Shown: positions 11,731 through 23,713 of the stretch, one piece after another
Numbering within the stretch: the stretch's first letter is position 1
Layout: the number at the start of each line of letters is the position of its first letter
NCBI GenBank assembly: GCA_963969395.1
Contig: OZ017795.1
Coordinates: forward strand, 2,790,001 to 2,854,000
DNA from: Pseudoscleropodium purum
Lineage: Eukaryota > Streptophyta > Bryopsida > Hypnales > Brachytheciaceae
Direction of reading: 5' to 3'
DNA length: 64,000 bases
Notes under the pieces: model-generated
What the model was told of the DNA's origin: nothing
Database searches by the model: none
The model's input: the letters and a program-made list of their open reading frames with translations, nothing else
Program-made: the position numbers and the translations under genes

Positions 11731-14079
11731 AAACCATATTGGTTGCATGATAAAAAGATGTTTTTAGTGATCCTTCTTATTCTATTTACAAAAATAGAGG
11801 CATGGTTTAAAATGAAACAAATCATTACTACCCAAATTCCAATATCAGTGACATTCTCATTATGAAATGCACCCCTTCACATAACATGGATTCAAGGGTT
11901 GAGATGAGAAAGGTGATGTGCTAGTTTACTTTAATAATTCTAGCCAATGGAATTTCGCGAGCAATTTTAGGTAGAAATGCCATCTTGAAAGTGAGGACCC
12001 CTTCATGAGGCTTGACCTTTGGCATAGAGATATGTCATTGAGCCCTCATGGTAGGCTTTGCAATAGTAGTTTGTTATGACACAATCATGCAACACCACCT
12101 TTACAAGAGGTGAACAAGAACAAAGATTTTTCTTGCTATGCCTCATTTTTTTGTCTATATGTTTTTACGTGCCACCATCAATGCCATAGGATTTGGAGGG
12201 AACATCAATTTTGTTAAATTGGACACATTCATAATTGCACCAATTTTAATTCACCCAATTTCATTAAATTGGTAGATTTGTACAACCAAGATACTTTTTA
12301 GAGGGTATTGTCTACAATATAAATATATATTGATTGTATTTTTTAGAACTTTGAGCAGATGAATGATATAATTATTGAAAACCATAATTATACCAATATA
12401 ATAAAATTGACAATTAAGGTAAAAAATTTCACCAATTTAATGCCAAAAGCTTTTGATTATTCTTCTTGCTTGCTAAGATCAAGACTCCAACCTTTGCAAT
12501 CTTATTGAAACTACAAGCAAGGTCAAATTTTGTGAGCATTGCTTATCCAAGTTCTTCTAGATTCATGGACAGATAGATTCTATTTGTAAGGTTCATGCAT
12601 TCATAATCAAAACTAATGGCAACTAAATATACAAAATATTATTAAATAAAATGAATTTTATTGGATCTCATTAGCAAGTGAAAGTGGATTACGGAACATT
12701 TAAGTATGCATTATTTAGACACCATATAAAAAAGTTATGAATTTTCAAAGTGCAGTCTCTTAAATTGTCAAAAATCAATAGAAGAAGTTGACAATTATCG
12801 GACATTTATATTGGGGATTTTGAAAAGAGCATATTTTGATATTAGACTACTACTATTTTGACATTTATTATATAGAGTAGTTTGGTGAGTGGCTTGTTTT
12901 TTGGTGTAAGTGGTTGAGATTACTAGACATAGAAGACAAATTGTGTTGAATTGCTTATTTGGTTGGTTTTAGGTGAGGTTGCCTTCGTTGCCCATGGGGG
13001 TTTGTGTCACTCGGTGAGTGGGTGCCAAAGTCTCTACATAGGTATAATATATGTATTCTGATGGTTTATTATTTGAAAACCAATCTGTTTATATAGTTAG
13101 GGATTTTAGGAGGATGAGTGAGGTAGTGTTTGATTTTTTCCAAGGTGCATGTTAACCGATAAAGTAGATCAAACAATGTTTTTTGGGGTAATATAGCAAT
13201 TAGGGGTAGCTCATTGCAACTAGGAAAATTTACTATATTTTTTCAATTTTTCTTGGGGTAATGAGATAAAGAGCAAGGTAGGAACACCCATAACTATCAA
13301 TTTAAGCAATTCAGCATAGTTAGAGGCAACTTTTCCTTTAAATTTTTTTTTCTTTTCAATATTAGTAGTTGAAATTCAAGAATTTTTGGATAAGGCATCT
13401 AATTTTTAGAAATTTTCAAAGTAAAACTCCATAGGACACCCAAAACCACACTCTACTACATCTGCCTCAATTTTAGCAACAAATTTTGAAAAAACTAGAA
13501 CTCAACAACCACAATTAAGTATGAAAATGATTTGAAGGTACTTTGGACACAATTTCAAGGTACTATTGGAAACACTTTATGATAACTCTACTCTCAAAGT
13601 ATGGGTACACTAATGGTTATGGATGTTCCTACCCTACCTTGCTACTCCACCAATTTTTTTTACAATCAAATGTGCCTATAAAGAGTTATAGGAAAAAATG
13701 TTGTTTGTCATGGACAAGGGGTAGCATGGGTAGGATAATTTAGGCTATTAGTTGGAGAGGTCTTTTTTATAATCAAATCTATTGTCTATCATGAATCCTC
13801 AAAGGGTATGGGATAATTTGAAGATGCTACCTTAATTGTTCATTGTCAAAATATAGGAATTATGTTCAAAATAGAATTTCAAACCTTATTCTGGCATAGT
13901 AAAATAACTTGTTCCAAAAAATTTTGAACTAAAAAAGTTGGGATATCAAACTAAATTTTATCTTGAAAAACCCACTTGTGATTTTGAGCCTTCAAAAAAA
14001 TTCATAGAAAAAATTTAGAGAAGATGTTTGAAAATGTCAATGAAAATGTCCCTTCCATTCTCTCTAAAATTTGTTTATA
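11731..14079. other. A+T-rich DNA, no gene seen
   Basis: The stretch contains scattered low-similarity pieces of the repeat families (for example a GGGGTAATATAGCAATTAGG block near 13190 resembling the start of the 10070 repeat). I see no supported gene. Confidence 0.5.
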
Positions 14080-14330
14080 ACTTTTAATTGAAGACCTGAA
14101 TTCTCAAAAGGATTTTTGTAAATGAAATTTATCTTGATATTCTAAATTTTTTTAGTTATTTTCTAACTTTTTTTAGTTATTCTACTATGCCAACCGAGGT
14201 TTGAAATTCTAATTTGAACACAATTCCTTCTTTTCACTTAATTGTGAGCAATTGACCTCCTAGTAATTCTAATTTATATATCCCACATGTATTGTTTTAC
14301 CTACTACCACCCCACTTTTGTATAGATTAT
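14080..14330 (+). repeat. Dispersed repeat family D, copy 1
   Basis: It begins with TTTGTTTATAACTTTTAATT and ends with TATCCCACATGTATTGTTTT followed by ACCTACTACCACCCCACTT. Copies in the same orientation lie at 27040-27345 and 39480-39790. Confidence 0.7.
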
Positions 14331-15799
14331 TTCTTTTCAATTTGAAACATGTAATGTATATGGCTAAATAAGTATTAGAAGATCATTGCGTTATGTTTTG
14401 ATATAGTTGAAATTTCATGTTGAATATTTGATCTAAAATTGTAGTTTATCAAGCAAGAAACATCTTCAAAATCAAGGTAGAGGAAAACATCTTTGAAATT
14501 GTAGTGAACATGTTCTAGTGTTAGTAATAAGCTAGGCTTTGCTAACCCTAATCCAACCTCCTCCTATGCTAGGCCCAATATGCCCAATTGCCCATCATGT
14601 CAACTTGGATGCAAATTGATTAAGCTTGCCAAAGCTTGATATTTTGGGCAATTTTTTATTTTTATTTTTTCCTCTTCTAAAGCTAGTTGAAACCTAAAAC
14701 TTAACTGTTTTTTTATTTTGAAGAAATTACTGTATATGCAAACCATGAATTATTGAAAAAAGGGGTTAAAGGGCTTTATATGAGACTTTTCTTGAAGCAA
14801 GTTCTTTATTGGAACTTTTTGGTATATGTTCATTAATTTAAAATGTTATGAATTTTTTTTAACATGTAGCCAACTTTATCAAATTAAAAAAATTAAAAAA
14901 ATTGAAGAACAAAAGTAAAATTAACTTGTGTGAAAGCCTCCCAAAAATTTGAATGCCCCCCCCCAAAAAAAACATATTTTTCAACTTCAAATGCTATAAT
15001 CTCACAATCTATACTATCAAAATCCATTTTTATTACAATATAATAAATTATTCTACTACTAGATCTTATGATTAGATGGAACAAAATTTCATTTTTCATT
15101 TTTTGAGGGCTTCTGTCATCAAAATGGCTCATTTCAAGTGTTTTGGTGAAATATAGTCAAAGAACTTTAGAGATTAATAAAAAATATGTATTTTGTGATT
15201 TGTTAATCTACTGTCTACACAACTTCTAGCTCATTTGAAAACCTTGATTGCTAGTGTGATTTCGAAACTTCAAAACTTGATCATGCGTGACAAATAAAAA
15301 GGTCTTTTGTTTTCCCAAGGATAAAATTGAGGATGAGTGAAGGGGTTAGTTCACCCAAAATTGTGACTTGCAATGTATATATACCAAACATTAATTACAA
15401 TTGGTGATTCTAGGATTGTGTACGCTTCGTGCATTGTAGAGATCACTTCAAACTTGTAGTACAATATAATGCCCATTTATTTCATTTGATTGATGAATAT
15501 TGAATTTGAAAATTTTTACATTATCACTAGAGAGTTATATGAATTCAAAGGAGGGTTATTATTATGTGAACTGAGGAGCACGAGCCCATGAATTTAGGAG
15601 ACTATACATTTATTTATGGGTGTTTAAATTATAGAAAAATTCCATTATTATTGTTAACAATGTTATAAATATTTTTATTATAGGTGTTTACGCTATAAGT
15701 ACTTTCAATGGTTGGAAGACATCTACTTATATATATGCTCAAGATTCATATGCTTACATTTTTATGCTTACACACTAGCATTGTTGAAACTTAAAGTAG
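14331..15799. other. A+T-rich DNA, no gene seen
   Basis: It contains a C9A8 homopolymer junction at 14956-14972 and A/T-rich frames only. No gene is supported. Confidence 0.5.
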
Positions 15800-16015
15800 C
15801 TATCCAAAATGAACCACTAATCCAAAACTACCATCACCACTCTATATACATCTCCAAAATCAATATGTACCTATGTAGAAGAAACAATTCAAGAATTTAT
15901 ACCAAAAAAAACTTTGACCTCTCATAACTTTTATGTACAATATCTAGATGTTGCATTATTTGGTGTATTGAAACTTCTTTTCACTTGTCAACAAGAAAAT
16001 CAATGAAAATTTGAC
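15800..16015 (+). repeat. Dispersed repeat family A, copy 3
   Basis: Shared blocks are AATCCAAAACTACCATCACC, CATCTCCAAAATCAATATGT, ACCTATGTAGAAGAAACAAT, TTGCATTATTTGGTGTATTG and CTTTTCACTTGTCAACAAG. It is followed directly by a short tandem repeat of a GACTAGTAT.ATAATAGTA unit (16011-16092). Confidence 0.75.
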
Positions 16016-16092
16016 TAGTATGATAATAGTATAGCAATAACTTGATTAGTATAATAATAGTATCAATGAAAATTTGACTAGTATAACAATAG
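16011..16092. repeat. Short imperfect tandem repeat
   Basis: ATGAAAATTTGACTAGTATG occurs twice, with an intervening TTGATTAGTATAATAATAGT variant. The variants give three units of about 25-35 bp. Confidence 0.75.
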
Positions 16093-16099
16093 CCAAAAG

Positions 16100-17172
16100 T
16101 AGTGGTTTGGAAGGTGCCTACTTTATAATTTCATAGAGGGTTTGCTTTTTCAAGACTATCTATATTTGTGTTGACTTTGAGGATATTGAGATAGCATATC
16201 TAAAATTTATAATCATAAGGTAGGATGTCCATAAACCATTTCTTTAAACCTACCTACCTCATCAATAGTAGTAATAGATATTTCAAGGAACATGTCATTC
16301 ATTCCTAGATAGAAGACGCATTCTGAACCTGGTCACAATATGTAAACCTCCCACCTTCATTTGAGCTACTTTTTGTACCCGATTTCATAATTAACAACAC
16401 TTGTCAAAGATTCATGAGAAATGTGGCATGGTACAATATTTGGTGCATTTTTTTTGTTGAACAAGAACCCACTCTGAAAGCAATACAACATGTTTTTGAA
16501 GGAATATTAAAACAACTCCAATTCTCCCAAGCTATCTTTGTGAATGGAATTGCCAAATTGCTAATGAAGCAATAGATGTTATTGCTATTTTTTGGATGAA
16601 CACACACTTTTGATGAACAAATCAGAATTTTTACCCATATTTTTCATGTTTCATCCATGTCAATGAATGCAAATAGTTTAATTATTATTTTTTTAAATTC
16701 TTTATCAAGATGTGGACAATTTCCAATTTCCATGGAAAAGGGAAACAGTACAGCAAACCAGAGGCAAAGCCGTGACAACCTTCTTTACATAATTTTTCAG
16801 AGGGATGCAAATAGTTTCATCATGCAAGTGAAGAGCAATTGCTTTCTACACTGCCCAAACTAGTGGTGCTGTTTGAAAATAATCTTCCTCACTATGGTGT
16901 ACTATCGAGTACTAATAAGAATTTGTAGTACTCCCAAGTACTTGCAAACTTTGTGGTGTATAAGTTACAAAAAACAAGACAAAACACTTTAAATTTTGTC
17001 CCCACCCCATCATTCAGTTGGGATGGACTGAGGCTCTGTAATGTAACTTACTTAATTTTCTGCCTTTGAGTGAAGACTTGTTCAGTGTGTGCTCAAGGAA
17101 ATGAGAACAAGACAAACAATTGAAACCCATCTGTGGCACAGTGACATGGATCAGCGTAATACACGTCAGTCA
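16100..17172. other. Intergenic DNA, no gene seen
   Basis: No frame with protein-like composition. Base composition begins to rise in G+C after about 16.9 kb, marking the edge of the island that carries the protease gene. Confidence 0.5.
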
Positions 17173-17267
17173 CCCAATTTCGACATCTACTCGATTCTGC
17201 CATTTGTGTCAATTACGTACCCATTTCGATATCTACTCGATCCTCCCATTTGCGTCAATCATGCAAA
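17173..17267. repeat. 47-bp tandem duplication
   Basis: Two units, each with TTTCGA.ATCTACTCGAT, then CCATTTG.GTCAAT, starting at 17173 and 17220. Confidence 0.9.
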
Positions 17268-17399
17268 GTGTATAACTCAATTTTTTTTTGGGCAAGTAGT
17301 TGGGTGCTATTATCAAAGAATGATATTAGGTTTGTATCTATTTAGGAACGATTTAAAGCTGGTAAAGATGTGTTTCATTAAATGTTGGTTCAAGTAGGC

Positions 17400-20300
17400 T
17401 TAATTGTTGTGAACGAAAGCTTGTCAGAACAAGTGGTAGCTTCAAACAATAGAATAGGTGCTTTTACAATGTTAAACTTGCGTGCTTCCAAAACACTCAT
17501 CAAACAAGATGAGGGGCACAGGTCATAGATCTTCGGAACCTTTTTTTTAAAATGGCCATGACCCCAGTCACCTCCGGATGGTTTTATATTTTAATTTGCA
17601 CCAAACGTGTTTGAAAATTCATATTAATTTCAGTTTAATCTTATCAGATTAATATGATTCCACTTGTATTTCAGTCCACTCAACTAATTCTTTCTCTGAA
17701 AGATACAATACAAACAATAATAAATACACTGCCCAAGATACTGAGATTGGAAATCTGGCTAGTTGTAGGCCGATCACATACAACTACCAATAGGTGTGTT
17801 TGCACTTGATGATGTTAGGGGTGGTGTTTGCAATGTGAATCTGAAGTAGGTGTTTATCCAAATTAGGTCTCAATTTTGTTCTTAAGACCGTCAATAACCA
17901 CACTCTCTAACTTAAAACTTAACACCAAGTGCCAACATACCTTACGAAGTAAGCAAGCGCACAACGCCTTTGGTACCAACTGAGAATAATAGATGCTGAC
18001 TCGATCAGAGTTGACAAACTGGCAAGGAGCCAACGTCCAAGAAACCTCACTCACTCACTGCCAAGGTGGGTCAGTACCCCACTCATTTCCGGCCAGCACC
18101 TTGTCCGTGGACGCTCCCCTCTGAAACTTGGATTTCAGCTTTGGAAGATCGATGGCTTCTCAATTCCGCTACCACCGATGTATCATGAGAGACGGTTGGC
18201 GTATGCTCTGTCGATCAGTGCGCGCGGGCGGGCGGGCGGGGCAGGGGAAATCTCACATTTCGGCTATCATTCAGATAGTTATCCATCCTCGCTGACTCCG
18301 GAGATTTTAATCAACTGCACTTTGTGCATAATTTCTATTATTCAAACTAGTCTGATCGATTTTAGAAATGATCTCTTGTTGACAAATAAACTGAGAGGAT
18401 TCCAACGCTGCAAAGAATGGCATTAATTCATTCAATAGCGAAAGCAACCAACAGTTTTCACGGTAAGTTCATGGGTTTTCTTGTTGGTGGACGATAAGAA
18501 AAAGCCTACACAAGTTTTGACAGTGGCGTGCTATACATTCTCAAAAGTGATTCGTACTCATTGTATATGCAAGGTTTGGAGTGTCGCATTTAGGTAGGTT
18601 TCATTGCAAAAGCCGTGCGGTGCGGTTTCTTTAGCTTACATTAGAGACTCATGTCTGACACTTCGATTGAGCTACTGTGACATTATTAGAAGAAGAGGCC
18701 TAGGAATGTCTCTTTTTCAAAAAAGAGATTTCAGGCGAAGCCAGTTGAATTGATTATATGTCTTTGAAGGGCTAATTGCCGAGTTATTTAATCCAGGAAT
18801 GGTTTGAAAGATCGGCCCGGCTTCCAAGTTTAGGGTAGTTGGTCGGTCTACGTTTTCTCTGTCCTGTAAATGGTAGTTAGTTTCGTGGTATCCATGTCCA
18901 TGTCGAAAGCGTACTGTACCACCATAGAGACGTGGTCCAGGAACTTTTTCTGATAAATTTCACCGTGCATGAATTTTCAGTGTCTCCAAAATTTGTTGCA
19001 AAAATGTATTCAATTCAGTTCACGCAAACTCATACTCTGAGTTACTCCCAGTATGGTCAAATTCGCTAAGTTGGTGTGTTTCAAAGTGCTCCAAAACGTG
19101 CACCGGTGAAGATTGCAGAAAATTTTGTCATTTTAACAGAACATTACAAATAATAGGTTTGAAATGTTTCAATACATCATAATGCTTCTTGATCCCAAGA
19201 GGAAAAAGTAAAGAGGAATAAAATTCCGCCTCAGTCTATGACAGACAATACAACAAACAAATCCCAACACTAGAAGAATGGCGTCGCTTCTCACTCAACG
19301 CTATTTTAGCCAAAAGGTCTAATGTCGTGGGGAGGTGCCAAAGGCACAGATACGTGCCAAAGGTAGTACTTGAGCGTGGTCATATAATCCAAAAATCCCC
19401 ACTCTTTTCACTAGCCCATTGCAAGGACTGAGAAACTGCCTGTTGTAGTTTCCGAATCATCAAACTAAGTTGGAAGCAGAGATGGAAGCTGCAAGTCACC
19501 TGCCGCTTCCGTGCTACTCTGATACATGCCATATCATCAAAATGAACTACCAGTCTTTTAAACGCACCCTTAGCTCACAACCAAATAATAATTTTGTTTG
19601 AATACCGTCAATGATCTGCGGTAGAAAACATCTAGTTTTTTTATATATTCATCTTTTGCAGATTGGGACACAAATTTAACGCATTCGAGGTCGTCCGCAG
19701 TCCGCACCCTTCAATAAACGAGACACACCCAAGAACCACGCGTGTACCTCGGATTGGTGAACAATCATATGCTCGCACAATGCAATGCCAACCGTACCAA
19801 CTGCTGTTGAGCGATCGAAAACAAAACTGTCTATGATCATTGACTCCGCCTCGCCTGCAGTTGACCCAAGAAAATAAAAGGGAGGAAGGAATTCGATCAG
19901 GACTAGGCTACAGTAGGCCAGCTTTGGTGGGTTCCCCAGAAATTTCAAAAAGGTTTGGAAACGCACTCGCCACCCGGATGAGAGCAACGGAGTGATGCTT
20001 GCCCGTGGGCCAGCCAGCCAGGAATTATTTGGCAAAAGAATTCGGGTCATGGGAAAGTGAGGAGTGATCACGACCTTTGCAATCGGCGGACGTGCCTGGC
20101 AATAATAAGAAGGGAACCAACTGAACGAGGCTATTTGGGGGAAGAGACAAAGAGTGTGCCAAAGCTAGTCCCATCTGAGAGCACGACACGTTGCATCAGC
20201 AGGGAAGAAAGTGCCGGCGGGGTTCATAGTCAGTGCAACCCACTGATGATTCATTTCCGGATTGGACATATTGATGGAAATCGAAAAAAATGACCGACAA

Positions 20301-21050
20301 TTGTACTTGATAATTTGATTTCATGCTTACCCACATTGTGTTTCCACATTTTTTACTTCCTAGAATGAATTCAGGGTTTTAGAGTGTTGAAAATTCTGAG
20401 TGTTGCTTCGTCAGTGAAAGAAAGCCCTTCTGACTTGATTAATTGTCAAACTTCGACCAAGTAGCTCGGAAGGGACATTGGAACTTGAGATAATACCTGC
20501 ATGTGTTGAGGGAGGGTGGAAGATGAAAGATCAGTTTACCCATTTAAAAAAAAGTTGCCCAGCAGCCCGTAGTGGAAGCAATTAACGGACTACACAAATT
20601 ATAGCCTTGCAAACAAAGGTACACTCCACCTCCACTTCAACTCAAAGATTGGAAGTTTTCACAGTCACACAATTAATCATGCGTATGGGTCACTACTGCA
20701 TGATGTTTACTTACCTGTGAGGATTAATTCTCAAACAACGTACCTGATGCGATTGATAGCTACTGAATGATGTATGTTTACTTTCCTGGCCTGAATGTGA
20801 GGATTGTTTCTCAAACAAGCTGATGCGAAAGAGTGACAGTAAGCCAATGATGTAATGGAAACACATGGATCCATCCCTGTGAAGTGAGAAAGGAATGGAA
20901 AAAAAAAAAAAAAAAAGTGGCAAAAAATCAACTGCATGAACCGAATCTCGAAGGCCAACAACCTCGTGGCTAGCACCCTTTCGAAAGGCGAAGGTTCGTG
21001 GTTCCCAATTCCCAGGGAAAGCTCTCGAATCGACTGGTGCATGTATATAA
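17400..21050. other. G+C-richer, CG-containing upstream region without a recognised gene
   Basis: This island has clearly more CG dinucleotides than the flanking repeats. It includes a pure C/G stretch GCGCGCGGGCGGGCGGGCGG near 18219-18238 and a poly(A) tract at 20899-20916. Frames such as a 131-codon one on the minus strand (19676-20071) are open, but they show no family resemblance and have non-ATG starts. The region may hold promoter or UTR sequence for the protease gene, or exons too short for me to recognise. Confidence 0.4.
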
Positions 21051-21053
21051 TTC

Positions 21054-21060
21054 GCCCAAC
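21054..21060 (+). promoter_or_regulatory. TATA box of the aspartic protease gene
   Basis: TATATAA lies 148 bp upstream of the chosen ATG at 21208, in G+C-moderate sequence. The position predicts a 5' leader of roughly 110-120 nt. Confidence 0.6.
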
Positions 21061-21207
21061 TACTGGAGAAAATTACAGCATTCCGTCTGACCACCTTGAA
21101 GTCTCAAGGGGCCACGGACTGCTCGTCTTGATTCATTCAGGGCTGTGAGTTTTGAGTGTGCAGCAGCTGAATTTCGGAGGAATTCTCGATCGAGAATTGA
21201 AGTAACG

Positions 21208-23466
21208 ATGGACGTCCTCATCCGTTGCCAAGCTCTGGCGTTGTCAGTGCTGTTGCTGCTGTCAGTGGCGCTCGCTGCACGAGATACTACTGTCAATGAC
21301 AAGGCAAGTCGTCCTCTGTCTCTGCAACTCGCACATGGATTGCACCCCAGAAATCTTGCTGCATGTTAGTGGTGTCAGACGATATACAGTATTTCTGCGA
21401 GAAGCTTCTGTTGGGTCGATGTTTTCCGAATCCGATTGTGTACAACTTTTGTATGCAAGAATCGATCTCGTCGCAAAGTACTCGGCACACCTAAAATTGA
21501 ATCGCGTTTCTGAAAGCGCTTAAGGGAAATTATCGCTCAGGGCTTTCATACACGTTATCAATTGAGCTCACATGCCTGACCAATATATCAGCGCTTTCAG
21601 AAACGCGATTCAATTTTGAGGTTGTCATGAATGTGATTAATTGAGCTCACATGCGTGACTCCAGGTAGCGAGTGTATGTGAGGACAATATTTGGTTTTGG
21701 AGGTGTTGCAGGCGTTCAGAGTCTGCAATTGAGCGGCCATACATTCATGACTGCCGGCAGCGAATGTATGTGAGGTTAACGTTTGGTTTTGGAGGCGGGG
21801 TTGCAGGTGTTGCAAGTCTCCGAAATTGAGCTCACATTCATGACTGCAGGTGGCGAATATATGTGAGGTTATCGTTTAATTTTGGAACTTTTGGGGTTAA
21901 CATTTGGTTTTGGACGTGTCACAGGTGTTGCGCCTGGAGCTGATTCACAGAGACCACCCCTCCTCCCCCCTTCGCTCCTCCACTCTCAAATCCACGAGCG
22001 AGATTTTCATCGCGGCTATCCAGCGCGGCCACGAGCGCCGCACCCGTCTCTCCCACCATCTTCTCGCCGGTGGCCAGCTCTTCACCACCCCAGTCGCCTC
22101 CGGCAATGGTGAGTATCTCGTGGACATCGCCTTCGGCTCCCCTCCCCAAAAATCCACCGCGATCGTCGACACGGGCAGCGACTTGAACTGGGTGCAGTGC
22201 CTCCCCTGCGAAGCTTGCTTCGCCTCCAAAAGCGGCAAATTCGACCCCTCCAAGTCGGGCACCTACAAAACCTTGGGTTGCGCCACCAACTTCTGCAACG
22301 ACTTGCCATACAAATCCTGCACCACCAGTTGCCAGTACGACTACCTCTATGGCGACGGATCCTCCACGAGCGGCGCTTTGTCCAGTGACACAGTCACGAT
22401 CGGCACGGGGAATATACCGAATGTGGCGTTCGGGTGCGGGCATAGCAATTTGGGGAGCTTTGCCGGGGCGGGTGGTTTGGTGGGGCTGGGGCAAGGCCCG
22501 TTGTCGCTAATCTCGCAGCTGGGGGCTGTGACGGCGAAGAAATTCTCGTATTGCTTGGTGCCGTTGGGAAGCACAAGGACGAGTCCGATGTACATTGGAG
22601 ATTCGGCGGTGACGGGAGGGGTGGTGTACACGCCCATGCTCACGAATAAAGTGAACCCGACATTCTACTACGCGGGGGTGACGGGGATTACTGTTGCGGG
22701 GAAGGCGGTGAATTATCCGGCGGGGACGTTTAATCTTGGCGCGGGGGGGCAAGGGGGCTTCATTTGGGACTCGGGCACCACGCTGACGTACCTCGAAGCG
22801 GCCGCGTTCGCGCCCGTCCTCGAGGTGTGAAATTCCGCTCTTTCAATTCGTGACGAAATTCTGTGTTAATTGATGTTGCCAACATTACTTCACTCCTCTT
22901 CAATTCGTTGCGACATTCCTTTGTTAATGTTGCAAACTTCACTCTCCTTTTCAATTCGTTGCTATATTCCTTTCTTAATGTTGCAAACTTCAATCCCCTT
23001 CAATTATTGAGAAATTCAACTCCTCTTCAATTTTGTGAATCCCTTCGTTGATTTTGCGAATTCCTCCTTACTGTTGGCACCAGCGCCTACAAATGCACGC
23101 CAAATGTGAACTTTCCTTGATTTTTTGGTGATGTTGGTGTGTCCCGAGCAGGCGTTCAAAGCCGCGGTTCCCTACCCTGCAGCGGATGGGTCCTTCTACG
23201 GGCTAGAGTTTTGTTTCACCACCGCGGGCGTAGCGAATCCGACGTACCCGAACATGGTGTTTCACTTCGGCGGTGGGGCAGATTTCGCGCTCGCGCCCGC
23301 CAACATCTTCGTGGCGCTCGACCTGGACGGCACCACCTGCTTGGCTATGGCAGCCAGCAACGGGTTCAGTATCTTCGGCAACATCCAGCAGCAAAGCCAC
23401 TTGGTGGTGCACGACCTCGTGAACAAACGCGTCGGTTTCCGTACCGCAAACTGCGAGACCATTTAG
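21208..23466 (+). CDS. Nepenthesin-like aspartic protease (family A1B), three exons
   Basis: Exons 21208-21303, 21925-22824 and 23152-23466 join in phase 0 to encode 436 residues. The start MDVLIRC is followed by a hydrophobic core ALALSVLLLLSVALA, a clear secretion signal with likely cleavage near residue 24. A propeptide LELIHRDHPSSPL (about 36-48) is typical of plant nepenthesin-like proteases. The catalytic motifs are DTGSD (Asp114) and DSGTT (Asp314). Between them lie the cysteine-rich nepenthesin insertion (CLPCEACF to FCNDLPYKSC) and the flap YLYGDGSSTSG. The C-terminal lobe ends with FSIFGNIQQQSHLVVHDLVN and CETI. The length is usual for the family, and no key residue is missing. It should act in the secretory pathway, vacuole or cell wall as a pepsin-type endopeptidase, possibly with defence or developmental roles; the substrate cannot be read from sequence. 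Codons are G+C-rich, unlike the surrounding DNA. I chose the ATG at 21208 because it begins the signal peptide and lies downstream of a TATA box. Confidence 0.93.
21304..21924 (+). other. Intron 1 of the protease gene, GC-AG type
   Basis: The exon 1 junction reads AAG|GCAAGT, an exact match to the strong GC-AG donor consensus; no GT donor nearby gives the right phase. The acceptor is TGTCACAG|GTGTTG. The intron (621 bp) contains a 28-bp perfect inverted repeat and a tandem array of about 90-bp units that include copies of the acceptor. Confidence 0.8.
21493..21617. repeat. 28-bp perfect inverted repeat inside intron 1
   Basis: The arms are 21493-21520 and 21590-21617, separated by 69 bp. The left arm contains ATTGAATCGCGTTTCTGAAA; the right arm is its exact reverse complement. 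The pairing extends weakly outward (CACCT against AGGTTG). In the pre-mRNA this would fold into a stable stem. Confidence 0.95.
21561..21930 (+). repeat. Tandem array in intron 1 that copies the splice acceptor
   Basis: Units begin with ATTGAGCTCACAT-like sequence at 21561 (partial), 21640, 21728 and 21824. They continue through GCGAATGTATGTGAGG and TTTGGTTTTGGAGG, and end in a CAG followed by G(C/T)GTT. The last unit ends with the real acceptor at 21924. Earlier units offer CAG at 21709-21711 and 21804-21806. The spacing is 88-107 bp. Confidence 0.88.
22825..23151 (+). other. Intron 2 of the protease gene, with an internal tandem repeat
   Basis: The donor is CTCGAG|GTGTGA and the acceptor is CCGAGCAG|GCGTTC, giving 327 bp and phase 0. 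Translation through the donor would stop immediately (TGA). Its first part is a degenerate tandem repeat of about 55 bp with TTCAATTCGTTGC, then ATTCCTTTGTTAATGTTGC and AAACTTCACTC, in three to four units from about 22837 to 23035. Confidence 0.88.
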
Positions 23467-23713
23467 GGGAGATAAAAAATCCTCGCGCACTCGTCGGCCA
23501 TAGCTCGCCATGGCCGACCTCTCCCCTGTTGTCTGAAGCTATAAATTTCGTCAACAACGAAGCTTGGAAACTCCCCTTCCAAGTGGCTAGCTACTTGGGT
23601 CACTAATCATGCACAGTTTTAGTGACTCGGGTCTGTACGGTATATATTGTATAAGTTAGACATTGTGCTTAGAGATAAGGAACCCCGAGCCTGATGAGTT
23701 GCGTCAGCCAATG
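23467..23713 (+). other. Probable 3' UTR of the protease gene
   Basis: It follows the stop codon TAG (23464-23466). There is no canonical AATAAA, but T-rich and TGTA-containing sequence (TTGTATAAGTTAG) near 23648 could guide polyadenylation. Confidence 0.4.

Noticed and set aside
19676..20071. 131-codon minus-strand frame upstream of the protease gene
   Set aside because: It begins at GTG, has no family resemblance, and lies in a region of generally higher G+C where chance open frames are expected.
21919..22494. 191-codon minus-strand frame inside the protease gene
   Set aside because: It is the antisense shadow of exon 2; the sense strand has both catalytic motifs and correct splice sites.
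23139..23606. 155-codon plus-strand frame over protease exon 3
   Set aside because: It is the exon read in the wrong phase; the true frame ends with the family C-terminus.
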